From NCBI RefSeq assembly GCF_003590095.1, contig NC_039493.1, positions 9,300,001-9,364,000 of the forward strand: 64,000 nt of DNA, in the 5' to 3' direction. The translations under genes and the position numbers were made by a program. Position 1 is the stretch's first letter, and every line of letters starts with the position of its first letter. Positions 51,601 to 63,578 of the stretch are shown one piece after another. Below the pieces are notes generated by a model. It worked only from the letters and a program-made list of their open reading frames with translations, was not told the origin of the DNA and made no database searches. Origin of the DNA: Trichoplusia ni (taxonomy: Eukaryota; Arthropoda; Insecta; Lepidoptera; Noctuidae).

Positions 51601-53292
51601 GACAACAGTTTAAGTACTCCTGATTGTCACAACTTATGAATTGTGCATTGGAAACATTGTTGTATTGTAAATGCGGTAATCGAAGCAACCGTGCTAAGTG
51701 TTCAGGACTACATTGACAATAGATAATTTATGTATTTGGCAAATAGTATGTTGTGAGTGAGTCCACCGTCACGATCTAATTATACAGAAGCGTGACTGCG
51801 TCGCTAGCGGGTGTGTCTCGAGCTCGACGTGTTTACTCCGACGCCGTGACACTCCTGTTTACCATCACCTGATCGCTGTATATTTAGACTCAAAAATGCT
51901 AAGAACTCACGCCTACTTTACAGTAATTAGGTGAACAAAAAATTACAGCGTCATACCAAAGAAATGGCATTTCCTCTGAACGTGTATCTCCGTAGGCAAT
52001 ATTAATGAACGGAGGTCAGTGATGTAAAATACATGCAATATTACGTTAAATCAGTGAAGGCATTGATTTATCGATAAAGCAAAAAGATAAGTGATAAATG
52101 AAGATTTTTTATGTGAATGTAACAGCTGTGTTGATGCTAGATATGGGATATACTTATTGCAGTACCTTGTATCATGAATGTGGTTTATGTCAGGAAAACA
52201 ACCATTTACTTCTGTGTTAGTAGTTAATACGTAATGTTTTAGTGACGGATGCATGTTTTATTATTTACTGCGTCAAGTAAAAAGTACTGCAATAAGTCTT
52301 ACACTCTTACTAGACAAGCATAAAAAAAAATTGTATCATAAGAAAAACTGTTTCTACGTAAAAATGCGATAATGAAAACACTCTAAAATAAACACGTAGA
52401 CTACATCTAGTCTCTGAGGCAAGCAAACCACGAGGGGTAGGCAGGACGCCTCTTACTCACGCTATAGGGTCGATGTTATGCACGAACGAGTACTGTCTGA
52501 GTCTGCACCATGGAACGTGAACAAATACAAATGTCAAACTCTTATCAATTGCAAATCACACTTAATAATAGCTGTGAGTAATTACTGATGATAATACAGT
52601 AAATTATCCGCTCACTTTCAAAATTTGAGTGGACGTAATGTGTACCTATTGATTTTGTTACGGCTAGATATCAAGTCAGCCTCGTTCACGTATCTTACTT
52701 ATGTAATAATATATGTAATAATAATTTACTACGTTTAATAAATGATTATATAAAAGAAAATTATTGATAGCAGAACTTTATAGAACAATGTAGAGGCATA
52801 ATATGTGAAGTGTGAATATTTTCAAATGTCAGGGGTGAATTAGACAAGTACCGGCGCCGGCCAGTTTAATATAGATCAATAGGAGTCGATGTGGGTTATT
52901 AACAGCAATTTATTTCTAATAAACGTGTCGTATTGGTATTGAGTGTGCATCGATTCGCGATAGCAATGCATACCTCATGTCTATCGACTGGACAGCATAG
53001 AAGTGTGGAGCAGAGTTGCGCCATTTCTGGAAACAAAATTACAGTAATGTTAGAAATATTATAGATAGTCGATTGGTTCGGTCGACGGACATGAAGACAC
53101 AGAAAAGTTCCCTTTTCACCGTGGAAGTCATAAGAGAATACATATATAAAGGACACTCACTTCACGTTTTGCTATAATATAGTTGGGTCTCACTTGACTA
53201 TAGCGCCGGTAGCAGGTGCATAGTATGCCATTTGAGGTTTTTGGTTTAGGGCGTGCGGTGGCAGCGAGCCGGCACAGCTGGCGGGTGTTCAT
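48674..53292 (-). CDS. GLS: Mitochondrial glutaminase (GLS)
   Basis: Nine exons on the minus strand: 53292-53161, 53026-52974, 51377-51281, 51139-50779, 50691-50539, 50395-50115, 50029-49721, 49637-49483, 49034-48674. They give 633 residues, and every junction closes in phase. The N-terminus ([18 protein letters not shown]) is a plausible mitochondrial presequence. The catalytic beta-lactamase-like domain has YIPQL (Tyr188), the SxxK pair in QSCSKPLTY (Ser225, Lys228), [10 protein letters not shown] (Asn274) and the gating loop SGVSG. After it come two ankyrin repeats ([14 protein letters not shown] and [13 protein letters not shown]). The enzyme turns glutamine into glutamate and ammonia. 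The 53-nt exon 2 is read [17 protein letters not shown] because another frame has a stop and the third breaks phase. Confidence 0.96.
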
Positions 53293-53732
53293 GGTGGCTG
53301 GGGGTCGCCGGCACTACTGCCGTACTCGCGAGTCACGATCGGTGCCGGTTCCGCGGCGGCGCCGTGCTCTAACCGCTCTCGACGCGCAAGCGCTAACTGA
53401 CAAGTCCCCGCCCAGCGAACCTCTCGCTTATCACCTCCACTTGTTTACCTCCAGTGTTTACATGCATGACGTATTTCATGAAATTTAATAAGTAGTATCG
53501 TAAATTTTCTTGAGTCACGTTTCGTCATACGTATCGTTACGTAGTGGGTTATGCCCACCTTTCTGTGATAACTTGATATGTTAGCAAACTTATAAATACC
53601 ATGTAAATATTTTTTAACAAGATTGAAATATCCTTTGGCGTATGACACGAATGTTCAATAAACAGAAGAATAACGTAATGGCTCGACGTCGACAATTAAA
53701 TAAACTAAATTTAGATAAAATTTTACAGTTTT

Positions 53733-54017
53733 ACTAGCTGACCCAGCAAACGTTATTTTGCCTAATAAATTATTTCTAGTTATATGTATTTTTTAATGCT
53801 ATATTATATAAAAAAATACAACAAAAAATTTCGTCCAAAAAATAAAAAATATAATTTTAGTGTGGGCAACCCTTGTCGCTTAGGGGTATGAAAAATAGAT
53901 GTTGTTCTATTCTCAGACCTACCCAATATGTATACAAAATTTCATAAGAATCGGTCCAACCGTTTCGGAGGAGTACGGTAACTAACATCGTGACACGGGA
54001 ATTTTATATATTAGAAG
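53733..54017 (+). mobile_element. Non-LTR retrotransposon 3' fragment
   Basis: It starts ACTAGCTGACCCAGCAAACG and ends TTTTATATATTAGAAGA, with the internal phrase AAGAATCGGTCCAACCGTTT. This is a very common lepidopteran repeat tail (from memory). The class cannot be fixed without a library search. Confidence 0.65.
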
Positions 54018-54324
54018 ATTTCGTAGAATCATCTTATCTTATAGAAAATAAAAACCATGATTTTGCAAATTTTTTTATCGTCTTTGTATTTGATAACAGT
54101 AATTCCTACGGTAAACCATTTGCTTTGATTATTTCCAAAGGCAGATTACCATGCCCAACTGCAACTTATGCATGGTATCGGCCTATTATCTTTATGGAAA
54201 ATTTATTATTTTCAATTGGCGTTCTTTGGAAACCGTCCCACGAACTACGTACCATACAGCCGTGTCACCCTAATAATAAACAAGTTTAAACCACTAACAT
54301 ACTGACTTTATGAACAGACGAGTC

Positions 54325-54510
54325 GTACAGCTCACCACGATAAACCCACTGTGCACAATGTGTCGCGAGTTCGATCCCCGCGCCGAACAAGCATTTGTGT
54401 GATGATGAATGTTTGTTCTGAGTCTGAGTGTCTTTGTGCTTATGACTTGAATATTTGTGGAGTATCCGCGACACAAGGACTTTATGGAGTATTTGATCTC
54501 GTTAACAAAA
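54325..54510 (+). mobile_element. tRNA-derived SINE, copy 2
   Basis: It matches copy 1 (about 17050-17245) along its length in the same orientation, with a B-box-like GTTCGATCCCC at 54369-54379, the shared CGCGACACAAGGA near the end, and an A-rich finish (ACAAAAAAAAG). Divergence from copy 1 shows both are old or from different subfamilies. Confidence 0.75.
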
Positions 54511-56583
54511 AAAAGAGGTGCAGTGAAATAAAATCTCCTGTGACGTCATTTACCAGTAGATACGCTTTTTACAAGCAAATGAAGTTACAAAGCCCCCAAT
54601 ACCATGAATTACATCAAATTAAATGCTTTAAATCTTCCTCACTTTTTATTAAAAATACGTATTCAATATTTTTACACAAGACAACTTAGACTCTTAAAAA
54701 AGTATGTTACTCTAAAAAAAAATCTACGTTAGAATTAGTCCAATACTCATATCTGATTCGCTCTTTATTACATGCTTTTTTTCATAAATTTATTCTTAGA
54801 CTCTGCCGGAATATTGTCCCATATATTTTGAAAACAAAAATATTATCCAAGATGCTTGTGTTGTCATTATTTTAGCAGTAGGTGTAGTATTTTTTATAGA
54901 TTTACAGAATCGTAGCCACGAAAACTAAATTTGATTTTCTGAATACCGAAGGAGAATTTCATTCACTAAATTACAAGACAACACCAAACAAAAGAAACTG
55001 CTTATCAATATAATTAAACCGAACAAACTGAAAGTTTACTATTCAAATAGAATTTCAGTTGCAGTTAAAGCCGCTACGCTGCTACGAAAACGACAATAGG
55101 AATTAGGAATCGAGTTCAGAATAATATCTACGAGTATTTTGTCCTCGTTTATGTAATCATTATTTGAAAAAAGCTTATAAAAGATATTGTAAAAGCCTTT
55201 TGATAATTCTTGGTTATCACAATTATGAACTTACTTGACCAACAAAACTGACTTTTTCTGTTTTATGTCTGCCTTTTAAAAAAAAAACAAGCAGGGAATG
55301 GTGAAATGGAGCATTAATACCACCGATGAAATCGAAATTTGACTATTTACCTCAAAACCATTGTCACATTCCATCACGAATTCTTCGAATCCACCACACA
55401 AGTACCGCATACCAGGGCTGCGGGGGCACGGGGCTGCACGCGCGGACGCCGGTATCCGCGCCGACGGGACCGAGTACTGTGCGAGCTGACCGCCACAGCC
55501 GGCACTTCCGCGCGCGAAACACTGAGCAATCCTCATCTCTTACGTTTATAAATATACTACAACTGCGAGTGCCAAATTAGTAGTAGCAGGGAACATTGCA
55601 AACTATATTTAGTATTGTAAGTACAATTTGGCTACAAATCGATAAATACACAGAGATCATTACAGGTTATTTACATTGTAATTATTTGGGGCGAACATAA
55701 ATAAAACATTCCTTAAATTGGATTATGTAATTTTAAAACGTTCTTAGTCTTAAATGTTATTTCTCTTACTTTACAAGTTCACAATAACGTTCAACTATAA
55801 GAAATATTTACGCAGATTTGAAATTCACCGACAGGTGGGAGTTTGGCATGTAGTTCAGTCATATGTTTCTTTAATCTTCTTTTATTAATTATATGGTATA
55901 TTTCATTTTAAGAACAAAGTATTTATGCCATATATATAAACTACTTTTATCATACGAGAATACACAGAATACAGTAAGAAAGAACTTAAACTCAACAATG
56001 AGTCTATAGGAAATGCTAGATGATTCGTGTTTAACAAATGTGATGATAAGTTGCTAAAGCTATACATACGAGTATAGTAAGATACTAATCTTCAGATATG
56101 ATGAATATTTCTGCTTAATTGTTGGATTGGAAACATTACGTATCCTGTAAAGCCTTGCTTCCCGATACCAACCAATTGACAACGAAATTATAGGGAATTC
56201 CTATTTTTCTATAACCTTGAGCTAAGAATGCGGTGACGAAAAGTCATCTTACTGCGTACTTTTCTTATTTACTGCCTTAGTATATTACAAAGATAAGGTG
56301 CCTTTAGATAATTCGGAATAAAAGTCCTAAGTCCAGAAGCCAGGTTGGTCTTTGAATTAAACCGAATTCAAGGTTCAATGATGAAAGCTTAGATGACATA
56401 ATATATTCAAGCAAAAATGACGGATGCGAGAGGCGAATCAAGGCAATTGCAATTATTGCGTCGCGTCGTAGGTAGTCGCGGTGCGAACGGAACAAACAAT
56501 TAAAATTGTTTTTACTTATACGCTAACGCAAGCGTCGTCAAGAACTGGATAGCAAAGATAGAATAATGTTTTGAAAAAGTGAT

Positions 56584-56750
56584 TTTTAGGGGTCCGTACC
56601 CAAAGGGTAAAAACGTGGCCTTATCACTGAGGTTAAGTGAGGTTCCGCTGTCTTTCTGTCTTTCCGTCACCAGAGAGTATCTCTTGACCCGTCATAGCCA
56701 TACAGTAAACAATCACAGATGATACATTTATATTGCCGTTATAAAAATAA
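56584..56750 (+). mobile_element. Retrotransposon-like repeat fragment
   Basis: TTTTAGGGGTCCGTACCC, AAAGGGTAAAAACG and the CTGTCTTTCTGTC tract are hallmarks of a repeat found widely in moths and butterflies (from memory). The ends are approximate. Confidence 0.6.
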
Positions 56751-57450
56751 AGCTCAAGGTTAAGCAACCTTGTTGAGGTCATTTGGTAGGCCCAAAGAAC
56801 CAAGTGCATTCATGTAATACATTAGTGGACTTAGTGAAAGATAAAACGATTGTAAATAGAAATTAATGAAATTAATCATATTACTTGCGGATATTGATAA
56901 GATAGAAACGTATTCTTTATTTATCATAATAAAATCGTAGGAAAAATTATTTAATCTCACTTAATTATCTACATGTCTCAATGATATATTATGTCTAGCT
57001 CTTGTGTCATAATCCTTTTAATTATAGTGTTTAGAACTTGTTGTTGAGCAGACGACTCGTACTTTTTTTGTCATAACATTTAGGGTATGGTCCTGAGTAA
57101 AAACAAAGCAATGAATGTCATTTGAAGAGTTCTAGCTCATCAACTAATATGATGAGGCCTTTGGGACACCACCACTTTTAAAGTTAGAAGCGTCGACTAT
57201 AAGTTGTGCTACGACTACGCTACGGCTAGACTACGCTTGCGATGAGGCTACGATATAATTGGTTTAAATAAACTTTAATATTGGAAAGTAAAAGTTCTGT
57301 TTTTCCTTGTCTAAAATTCAAAATATATTGAATAAACTAAATAATTAATATCGCTTTGATCGAGAACTTTTTTCTATCGTTTAATGAAATAAAATTGCTT
57401 TTGGGTTGTTATGAAAATAATAAAATGACTGTTATTTTTAGTCAGTAATG

Positions 57451-57456
57451 TTTATT
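57451..57456 (-). terminator. Poly(A) signal of the CYP4 gene
   Basis: AATAAA on the minus strand lies 128 bases past the stop codon at 57584-57586. Confidence 0.6.
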
Positions 57457-57583
57457 TTATTAAAATAAATAATACAAGTTGCATATACTAAAATACATTT
57501 AACTTAAAATTGCCTTCAAGCACAGATATCATTTTACAAGCAGCTCTCTTAAATTTCTTAAGCTAGGAATTCAGCTTTACATT

Positions 57584-60500
57584 CTAGTGTCGTGGTACGA
57601 AGGTTACCTCGACTGGTCCGTTGTTTCTGAGTACGAGGTCTGCTGTGATCTCGATGTCTTCAGGACGTGTTACTGGCTTCAGTTCGAACTCCCGCAGCAC
57701 TTCAGCTACAGCCAGCTTCATCTCCATCATGGCAAACTTTTGACCTGCGGGACGAAAGTTTTTGAATCACATGTTTTAGGATTCTTTAATACCTTAGCGA
57801 ATGTGAGTCGAATGGAATAGTAAGTAGCGAATTTTGAATTGAAAAAAGAAATGAATTGAAAAAAATGAAATTCTTACAGACCAAACACACATGCAAAGAT
57901 ATAACTTATAAGTATATGTACCTATGCAATTTCTAGGGCCCGCACTGAAGGGTATGTAGGCATAAGGATGACGGCCGACGCTGTTCTCTGGTAGGAACCT
58001 GTCAGGGTCAAAGGCATCCGGGTTCTTAAACAACTCCGGGCGCCGGTGCAGGTCGTAAATGTGGATGTGGCAGAAGGTGCCGGCTGGAACTTCGAAATTG
58101 CCTGAAAAAAGAATGAAGATCAAATAAACTGTTTGAAAGACTGTTTTCTATTTACATCAATAAATAAATTAAAGTCTAAGAGCTGTGATAAAGATTATGA
58201 GATTAAATATATGACATGTAATGCATCATGAATTACAATTTTAATAATTTTATTAAAATTGCAATTGATTCCATCAATATTGAATAGATCACGAGCACAA
58301 AAGAAATTGTCCGACTTATTTCTAAATTTTACACTAATTAGGTAAGGCTTTAACTAATTATGAATCTTTACCCAATTATAAATCTTGGGGTTTGTGTTTT
58401 TTTCAAGTAAGCATATTTAATATTTGCTAAGTATTGTTAATGACCGTTAGACAAAATAAGGTTTGGGAATAAATACGTAATTTTCTTAATATAAGCCGTG
58501 TCATTGAGTTGGCGTTACTTTTACGATTATGAGTAGGTACAACTTAAGTATTCCTTGAAAACTCATTGATATACACCGTGATTTTTTAGTCGTCTTACAA
58601 AAGCAGCCCAGTTCATGTATCCATTGACTAGAACACGTTCACGATAAAAAAATATGTATTTATGAGATTTGAATAAATTTAAAATGCTTTTTTTTTTAAT
58701 TATGATGCAATTCGTAGTTTTTTACAGCGCTCCGAGCCTTGTAACAATGGTGAGGGCGGCGTTTTTATAATTTTTAAGAGTATTTTCAGATTTCTCATGT
58801 TAAATTTTTCTTCGTACTTGATGTCTTAGTTGATGATAAAAAAATAATAATCTCGCCTAGGGGTATTTTACGTCGGATACATGAACTGGGCTCTTTTTGT
58901 AAGACGACTAAGAAATCACCGTGTATAGTAGTTAAGGAGCACATAGATATTATTGAAACTTACTCAGCGTGACATTCTCATGCAAGCTCCGGCTGATGAA
59001 GGGCACCGGGGGATACAGTCGCATGCTCTCTTTAACAGCACGTTCTAAATATTTCATCTTCGGCAAGTCATCCATATTGACCGCCCGCTTTGAATCACCA
59101 AAGATCTCATTGAGCTCAGCTACAATTTTATCCTAAAACAAGATCATTCTTATAAATAACGATTAACGATTATTTTAGTACCATTTTAAGACCATGTTTT
59201 TCTATTATTATTTTCAAATTGGTTATAAGGTAATTTCCGGTCGTAAAATTTTAATTTCCGATAGTCTTTGACTTCTTAAAAACCGATGGATACTGTATTT
59301 ATTAAATATTTCTTAAATATAGTGTGCTTAAAAACTATTTTTAAATTAGCTTATATGTATTTATACGTTGAACTGTAAAAAATACGTTGAACGAACCTGT
59401 ACTTCTTTATGATTGGCTAGTATCATAAAACAGAATGTTAATCCTGTCGCTGTTGTGTCGTGTCCCTGAAACATTCAAAACCAGAATAAAGTACACAGCA
59501 AGGAACACATTCTTACCGCGTGGATAATTTCACAATTCACTTAAATTTACAATCGTCTTAATTGATTACCTCGAACATGAATGTGTCGACTTCTTCTTGC
59601 AAGCCAATCTCGTCGATCAGATTCTCTTTCTGAGCAGATATAAGCAAGTCTAACATAGCGGTCTTTTTCTTCTTCTTATAGACGAACGAGTCTTCATTAT
59701 CTTCAGCCGGCTCATCGAATTTCATTCCATACTTATTAATATACTCCTTTCTCTCCTTTATCACAGATTTCGTAAAACTATGTACTAAATTCAAATATTT
59801 GTCATGGACTTTGCTCAGCGGCGTCAGTTTAAATATGAAGTCGACAAAATAAAATACTTTGATGAATCGTTGATAAACTACATGCCCTAAGCCGTATATT
59901 GCATCCTTATATGATCTCGTAGCCGATGAGCCGTCGATCAACTGAGTACCCATTGCAGTTTCTGTAAAAATTATAGGATATTAAGTGGGTACGATGATCA
60001 TCCACTTACAAGGCATTAATATAATGTGTTTTGTTTATAATGACATTACGAGTTTAATTAAACTGGTTGTAAACATATTGAATACCTAACATACAAAGAT
60101 TTACCCTTTCTGTAATGAAACCTTTTTTGGCAACAAATTAATCACTTTATGACAAAAAAAACTTACTGTAGGTATATATGAAGCTTTATCATTCGCTAGC
60201 AGTCATAACATGGATCATAATCATGGAGTTACCATTATTATGATCCATGTTATACACAGTAAGATTCCTAAATCGTACACTTTACTCACCACATATAATG
60301 TTAAGAGTATATTCTGATATGAGGGGCACGAGGTCTAGAGGCCGGCCCGCCTCGCTCTGCAGCCTCTTAACCAAACGCTTGCCATTCTCTTCTATAATTT
60401 CACTGAACTGACGAAGAATATTAAAATGGAAAGCTGGTGTCAGAATTTTTCTGCGTTCCTGCCATTTTGAACCTATAGGGAATATTAAAACCAAGTTTAG

Positions 60501-61495
60501 TACACGAGATCTGCAGTAGCAAATCAAATATAGGATTGATAAAATAGCTTGTTACCGTACCTTTACTTAAAAGTAACCCTTCTCCGAGCCATGGTGCCAG
60601 TAACTTGTAGATTCCACTTTTCTCATGATATTTCATGCCCGATACAATTATCTGTAAATATACAATAGACTTCTTGCAATCGATCTATGCCATTTACCTG
60701 AGCGCAGGCTTTGACGGCTTGTCCTTTACCTAGTTATTAAAAAAACGAAGATTTTGTTTATTATTATATTCCGTATCGCATTTTTTTAAGTATACCTATA
60801 ATGTACGATACTATCAATCCCACTTCAGTGTAACGTGAAAATGTACTTCATTATGCAAATAATAATACATTATGGAATACTTTTATCTTATAAAGTTAAC
60901 AAGTCAATAAGAATCGATATTTAAAACTGTTATAAACGTGCAACGTGTAAATAAATATGAATAAATACTTTTTTCTGAATATACCTCAATGTCATCGGGA
61001 GTGTAAATGTTCACTGCTCCCACGGGAAACATCCACAGTCTATAAATCCCTGGACTGTCTTTCGCTAACTCTCTTCCTTTCTTAATAAGGTCCACTAAAA
61101 ATTAAAATAATGTTAGAGAATCACTACTTTTCAATAAATCCTTTTTTTTTTGTTTATGCGGATGCTGAGGATTACCCACCACCACCTAAATTTATGCAGC
61201 AGTTATGAAAAGAGAGACGTCGCTACACTGTCTCGTTTCCACAAGCATACTAATAATCTAATAAGGGTCCTCCTAATGAAGGCTTCTCTAACACTCAAGT
61301 CACAAACAAAAAACCTAGCACAATAAAAACACATCACAGTTTACCTGGGGATAGCATTAGAGCTGGAGCATTTCCCAAGATGAACGAGTCTTCAGGCCCC
61401 GGTATTTTCCTGAGCATCCTCGCTTTCTCATTGTAGTTCAACAAGAGGTGAAGGGCGCACAGAAATACTACAACACCGACTAAATAAAACAACAT
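57584..61495 (-). CDS. Cytochrome P450, CYP4 family/clan
   Basis: Nine exons on the minus strand: 61495-61345, 61094-60985, 60651-60561, 60472-60290, 59961-59570, 59465-59397, 59132-58964, 58101-57922, 57744-57584. They give 501 residues, a normal P450 length. The N-terminus is a membrane anchor ([19 protein letters not shown]) followed by the Pro-rich hinge KIPGPE. The I-helix carries the CYP4 signature [13 protein letters not shown], split by an intron after FMFE. The K-helix ESMR is at 367-370, and the heme loop [10 protein letters not shown] has the ligand Cys447. It is a microsomal monooxygenase. Lepidopteran CYP4-clan enzymes act on fatty acids, pheromone components, plant compounds and insecticides, but the substrate cannot be told here. 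The subfamily is undetermined. The start is the first ATG; the frame upstream is open to a TGA at 61556 but has none. One intron holds a MITE and another a hairpin. Confidence 0.96.
58570..58927. mobile_element. MITE with about 53-bp terminal inverted repeats
   Basis: Arms 58570-58622 and 58875-58927 are inverted copies differing at only about five positions, starting TATACACCGTGATTTTTTAG on the left. The 358-base element has no coding capacity. It sits in intron 7 of the CYP4 gene. The ends read TATA outward, so a TA target duplication (Tc1/mariner-like) is possible but not certain. Confidence 0.8.
60205..60253. repeat. Near-perfect hairpin in a P450 intron
   Basis: Arms 60205-60221 and 60237-60253 pair perfectly over 17 bases. 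After one mismatch, four more pairs (223-226 with 232-235) leave a 5-base loop. It lies in intron 4 of the CYP4 gene, 37 bases from exon 4. Confidence 0.8.
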
Positions 61496-62190
61496 CTTGA
61501 AGACGTACTCGTATTGTTCCACCGCACATCGAACTAATACTTTATCACAGAAAAATCATTATTTATTAAGTAATCTTTCCTACCGAGAGTACATTACTAA
61601 AGATATAATACGCATAAGTATTAAATACTATCGTACCGTATCATTAGGTTAAACGTCGTCACCAGAGATTAGACTTTTGTAATGAGGAGCATTATCTCGG
61701 ACTTTCGTCCCTGGCATACAAAGGTGTTTTAATAGCTATCGATTTGTACTTAATTCATGATTTTGTTCGATAATTTTAGTATTCACCTGCTATTGGACAA
61801 TGCAACAAAATAAATTAAGGTTATTTCATTTCTGGTGTACGATACGAGCTATTCTTTTTTTCCAACATTAAATTGTATGCAGTTATTTCATGCAAACGAC
61901 TATACCTACTCAAGATTACATTAGAAATATGTGAACAAGCAAAAATGTGGTTTTTTGAAGGTCACACGTAGAATATTATGATAATTATAAAGGTGTAACA
62001 TGAAAACAACTGAGCAAAAAAACTAAAAACTAACTTCATAATAATTTGAATTTGATGATCATTAATCCTGTTGCTTTATTGCTCCAAAATAAATATTGTA
62101 TACAGCTGTATAACGTGTATATGGTATATCGTTACTAGATAATAAATTTCCCCAAAAGAGTAAGTTTTTTAAACAATTCCTAAATGAGCC

Positions 62191-62234
62191 ACATTGCAGT
62201 ATCAATTACTGCAATGTAATTGATACTGCAATGT
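62191..62234. repeat. Perfect 18-bp hairpin
   Basis: Arms 62191-62208 and 62217-62234 are exact inverse complements around an 8-base spacer (CTGCAATG). The spacer repeats the end of the right arm, and TATCAATTACG follows, so the sequence is also locally direct-repeated. It lies between the two P450 genes. Confidence 0.8.
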
Positions 62235-62808
62235 ATCAATTACGTTTTCCGTGCCACCAAAAACGGAGCTTCACATTCAATGTAAATGTTGTTTCTATAT
62301 TGTAGACGATTTCTTATAAATCATATTTTGATAACAGTCAAATACGTTTGGCCAACCCCGGGGTCAATGTGTTAAAGCCCTATCTCTGATACGTCCAAAC
62401 AATAACATTGCTTTAAATCAGACAAATATGTGACGATGTAATCGTTTCTCCAAACACAACTCTGTATGTAAATTGAGTTAATAGTGTGTGTGTAAGTAAA
62501 AAGAAAAGTAACAAGAGGAAATCCAAAATGGCTTTCTTTCACGAACCATCCCTGTTTGATATTGCGTGGTACCAAACAGAAAAACCACTTTTTTTGTTGT
62601 TGTCCAATAACCAAGTATGTTTGTTTGAAAAATAAAATGACAACATGGCCTTTATCAATTAGTTTAAAACTTACGATAAGAAACTGCATTAACTATCAAG
62701 GAATTTAAAGTAACGGTGTATTTTCACATACGAAGATGAATAACATATAATTGAAATTAAAATTATCATAAAAATAGAAAAATGGTGTAAATCCGGAAAA
62801 AGAGATCT

Positions 62809-62879
62809 TGCATCGGCCGGGAATCGAACCCGGGCCGCCCGCGTGGCAGGCGAGCATTCTACCACTGAACCACCGATGC
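62809..62879 (-). tRNA. tRNA-Gly (anticodon GCC)
   Basis: On the minus strand a 71-nt cloverleaf forms: acceptor stem GCATCGG/CCGATGC with discriminator A, D arm with the A box TGGTTCAGTGG, anticodon loop CTGCCAC reading GCC, and T arm with B box GGTTCGATTCC. There is no intron and no encoded CCA. It is a normal nuclear tRNA gene in the spacer between two P450 genes. Confidence 0.97.
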
Positions 62880-63408
62880 TTATGTAAGAGTTTTGAATTA
62901 TAAGTTCTGATTTTACCTGTTCGCCTATCCGTTCATTTATATCTAGGCTATATTTAAATAATCTCTTAATTTAATATTTGATTCAGTTTTAGAAAAAGAA
63001 TTCCTAAATTGTGAAGTAGAATCTCACTATCTTCCATATCTGTCAGCTGTTTCCTGAAACTGGTTTTAGGAAATGTATAAAATGAAACAATTTAATGAAT
63101 CGTTATATTAATACTCAAATTCAGTAATAATAATCCGCTCTAAAATAGAACATATTTACAGAAAATAGATTAAAGGGCGAGGGCCCTAATTCTGCTATTT
63201 ACGATTGCCGATGAATGAATGGAAATGGTATTAAGTTGACAATATTCGTATTCTCCTAAGCATTTTGCCAACACAATAATTAGTAATTCAGAACGGGGTG
63301 GAATACGGTTAACATACTGAATTTCCTTTTTTTATAAGGAAGTAGGGCTTAGGAGAATACATCGTCAATTTTAAAAAGCGGAATTGGGGACTAGGGCGTC
63401 CTAAGGGC

Positions 63409-63578
63409 TCAAATGTAGCGTTTCCTTTTTACAAATTTTACTTTCACGGGTCCGTCGTTCCGTAGCACAAGGTCAGCTATAAAACGTATGTCTGAAGGCT
63501 TCGTCACAGGCTCCAATTTAAACTCTCTCAAAATATTGGCTACGGCAATTTTCATTTCCATCATCGCAAATTTTTGAC
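63409..63578 (-). CDS. Cytochrome P450 paralogue, last exon only
   Basis: The last exon of a second CYP4-type gene begins after TTTTTGCAG at 63579-63581 in phase 1 and encodes 55 residues plus stop: [20 protein letters not shown], then ADLVLRNDGPVKVKF. It matches the last exon of the neighbouring gene at most positions (for example [15 protein letters not shown] there), with the same phase and strand, so the two are tandem duplicates. The preceding heme-loop exon is not between 63579 and 64000, so the intron is over 420 bases and the remainder lies beyond the window. The shift from PRH to KRKRYI at the C-terminus is a small difference. Confidence 0.9.

Larger units (their letters stand above)
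53293..57583. other. Spacer rich in repeats
   Basis: The part just upstream of 53292 is GC-rich (53300-53430) and should hold the glutaminase promoter. Three repeat copies (53733, 54325, 56584) follow. Another GC-rich islet is at 55400-55510. No gene could be supported. Confidence 0.6.
61496..63408. other. Spacer between tandem P450 genes
   Basis: It contains the tRNA-Gly and the perfect hairpin at 62191. It should hold the promoter of the CYP4 gene (above 61496) and the 3'UTR of the next P450 (below 63409). No other coding frame is supported. Confidence 0.65.

Noticed and set aside
52899..53156. Frame containing [17 protein letters not shown] as a glutaminase start
   Set aside because: That frame ends in phase 0 at the donor, while the next exon needs phase 2. 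The other frame ([12 protein letters not shown]) fits both sides.
53216..53488. Plus-strand frame of 90 codons
   Set aside because: It is antisense to glutaminase exon 1 and its GC-rich promoter.
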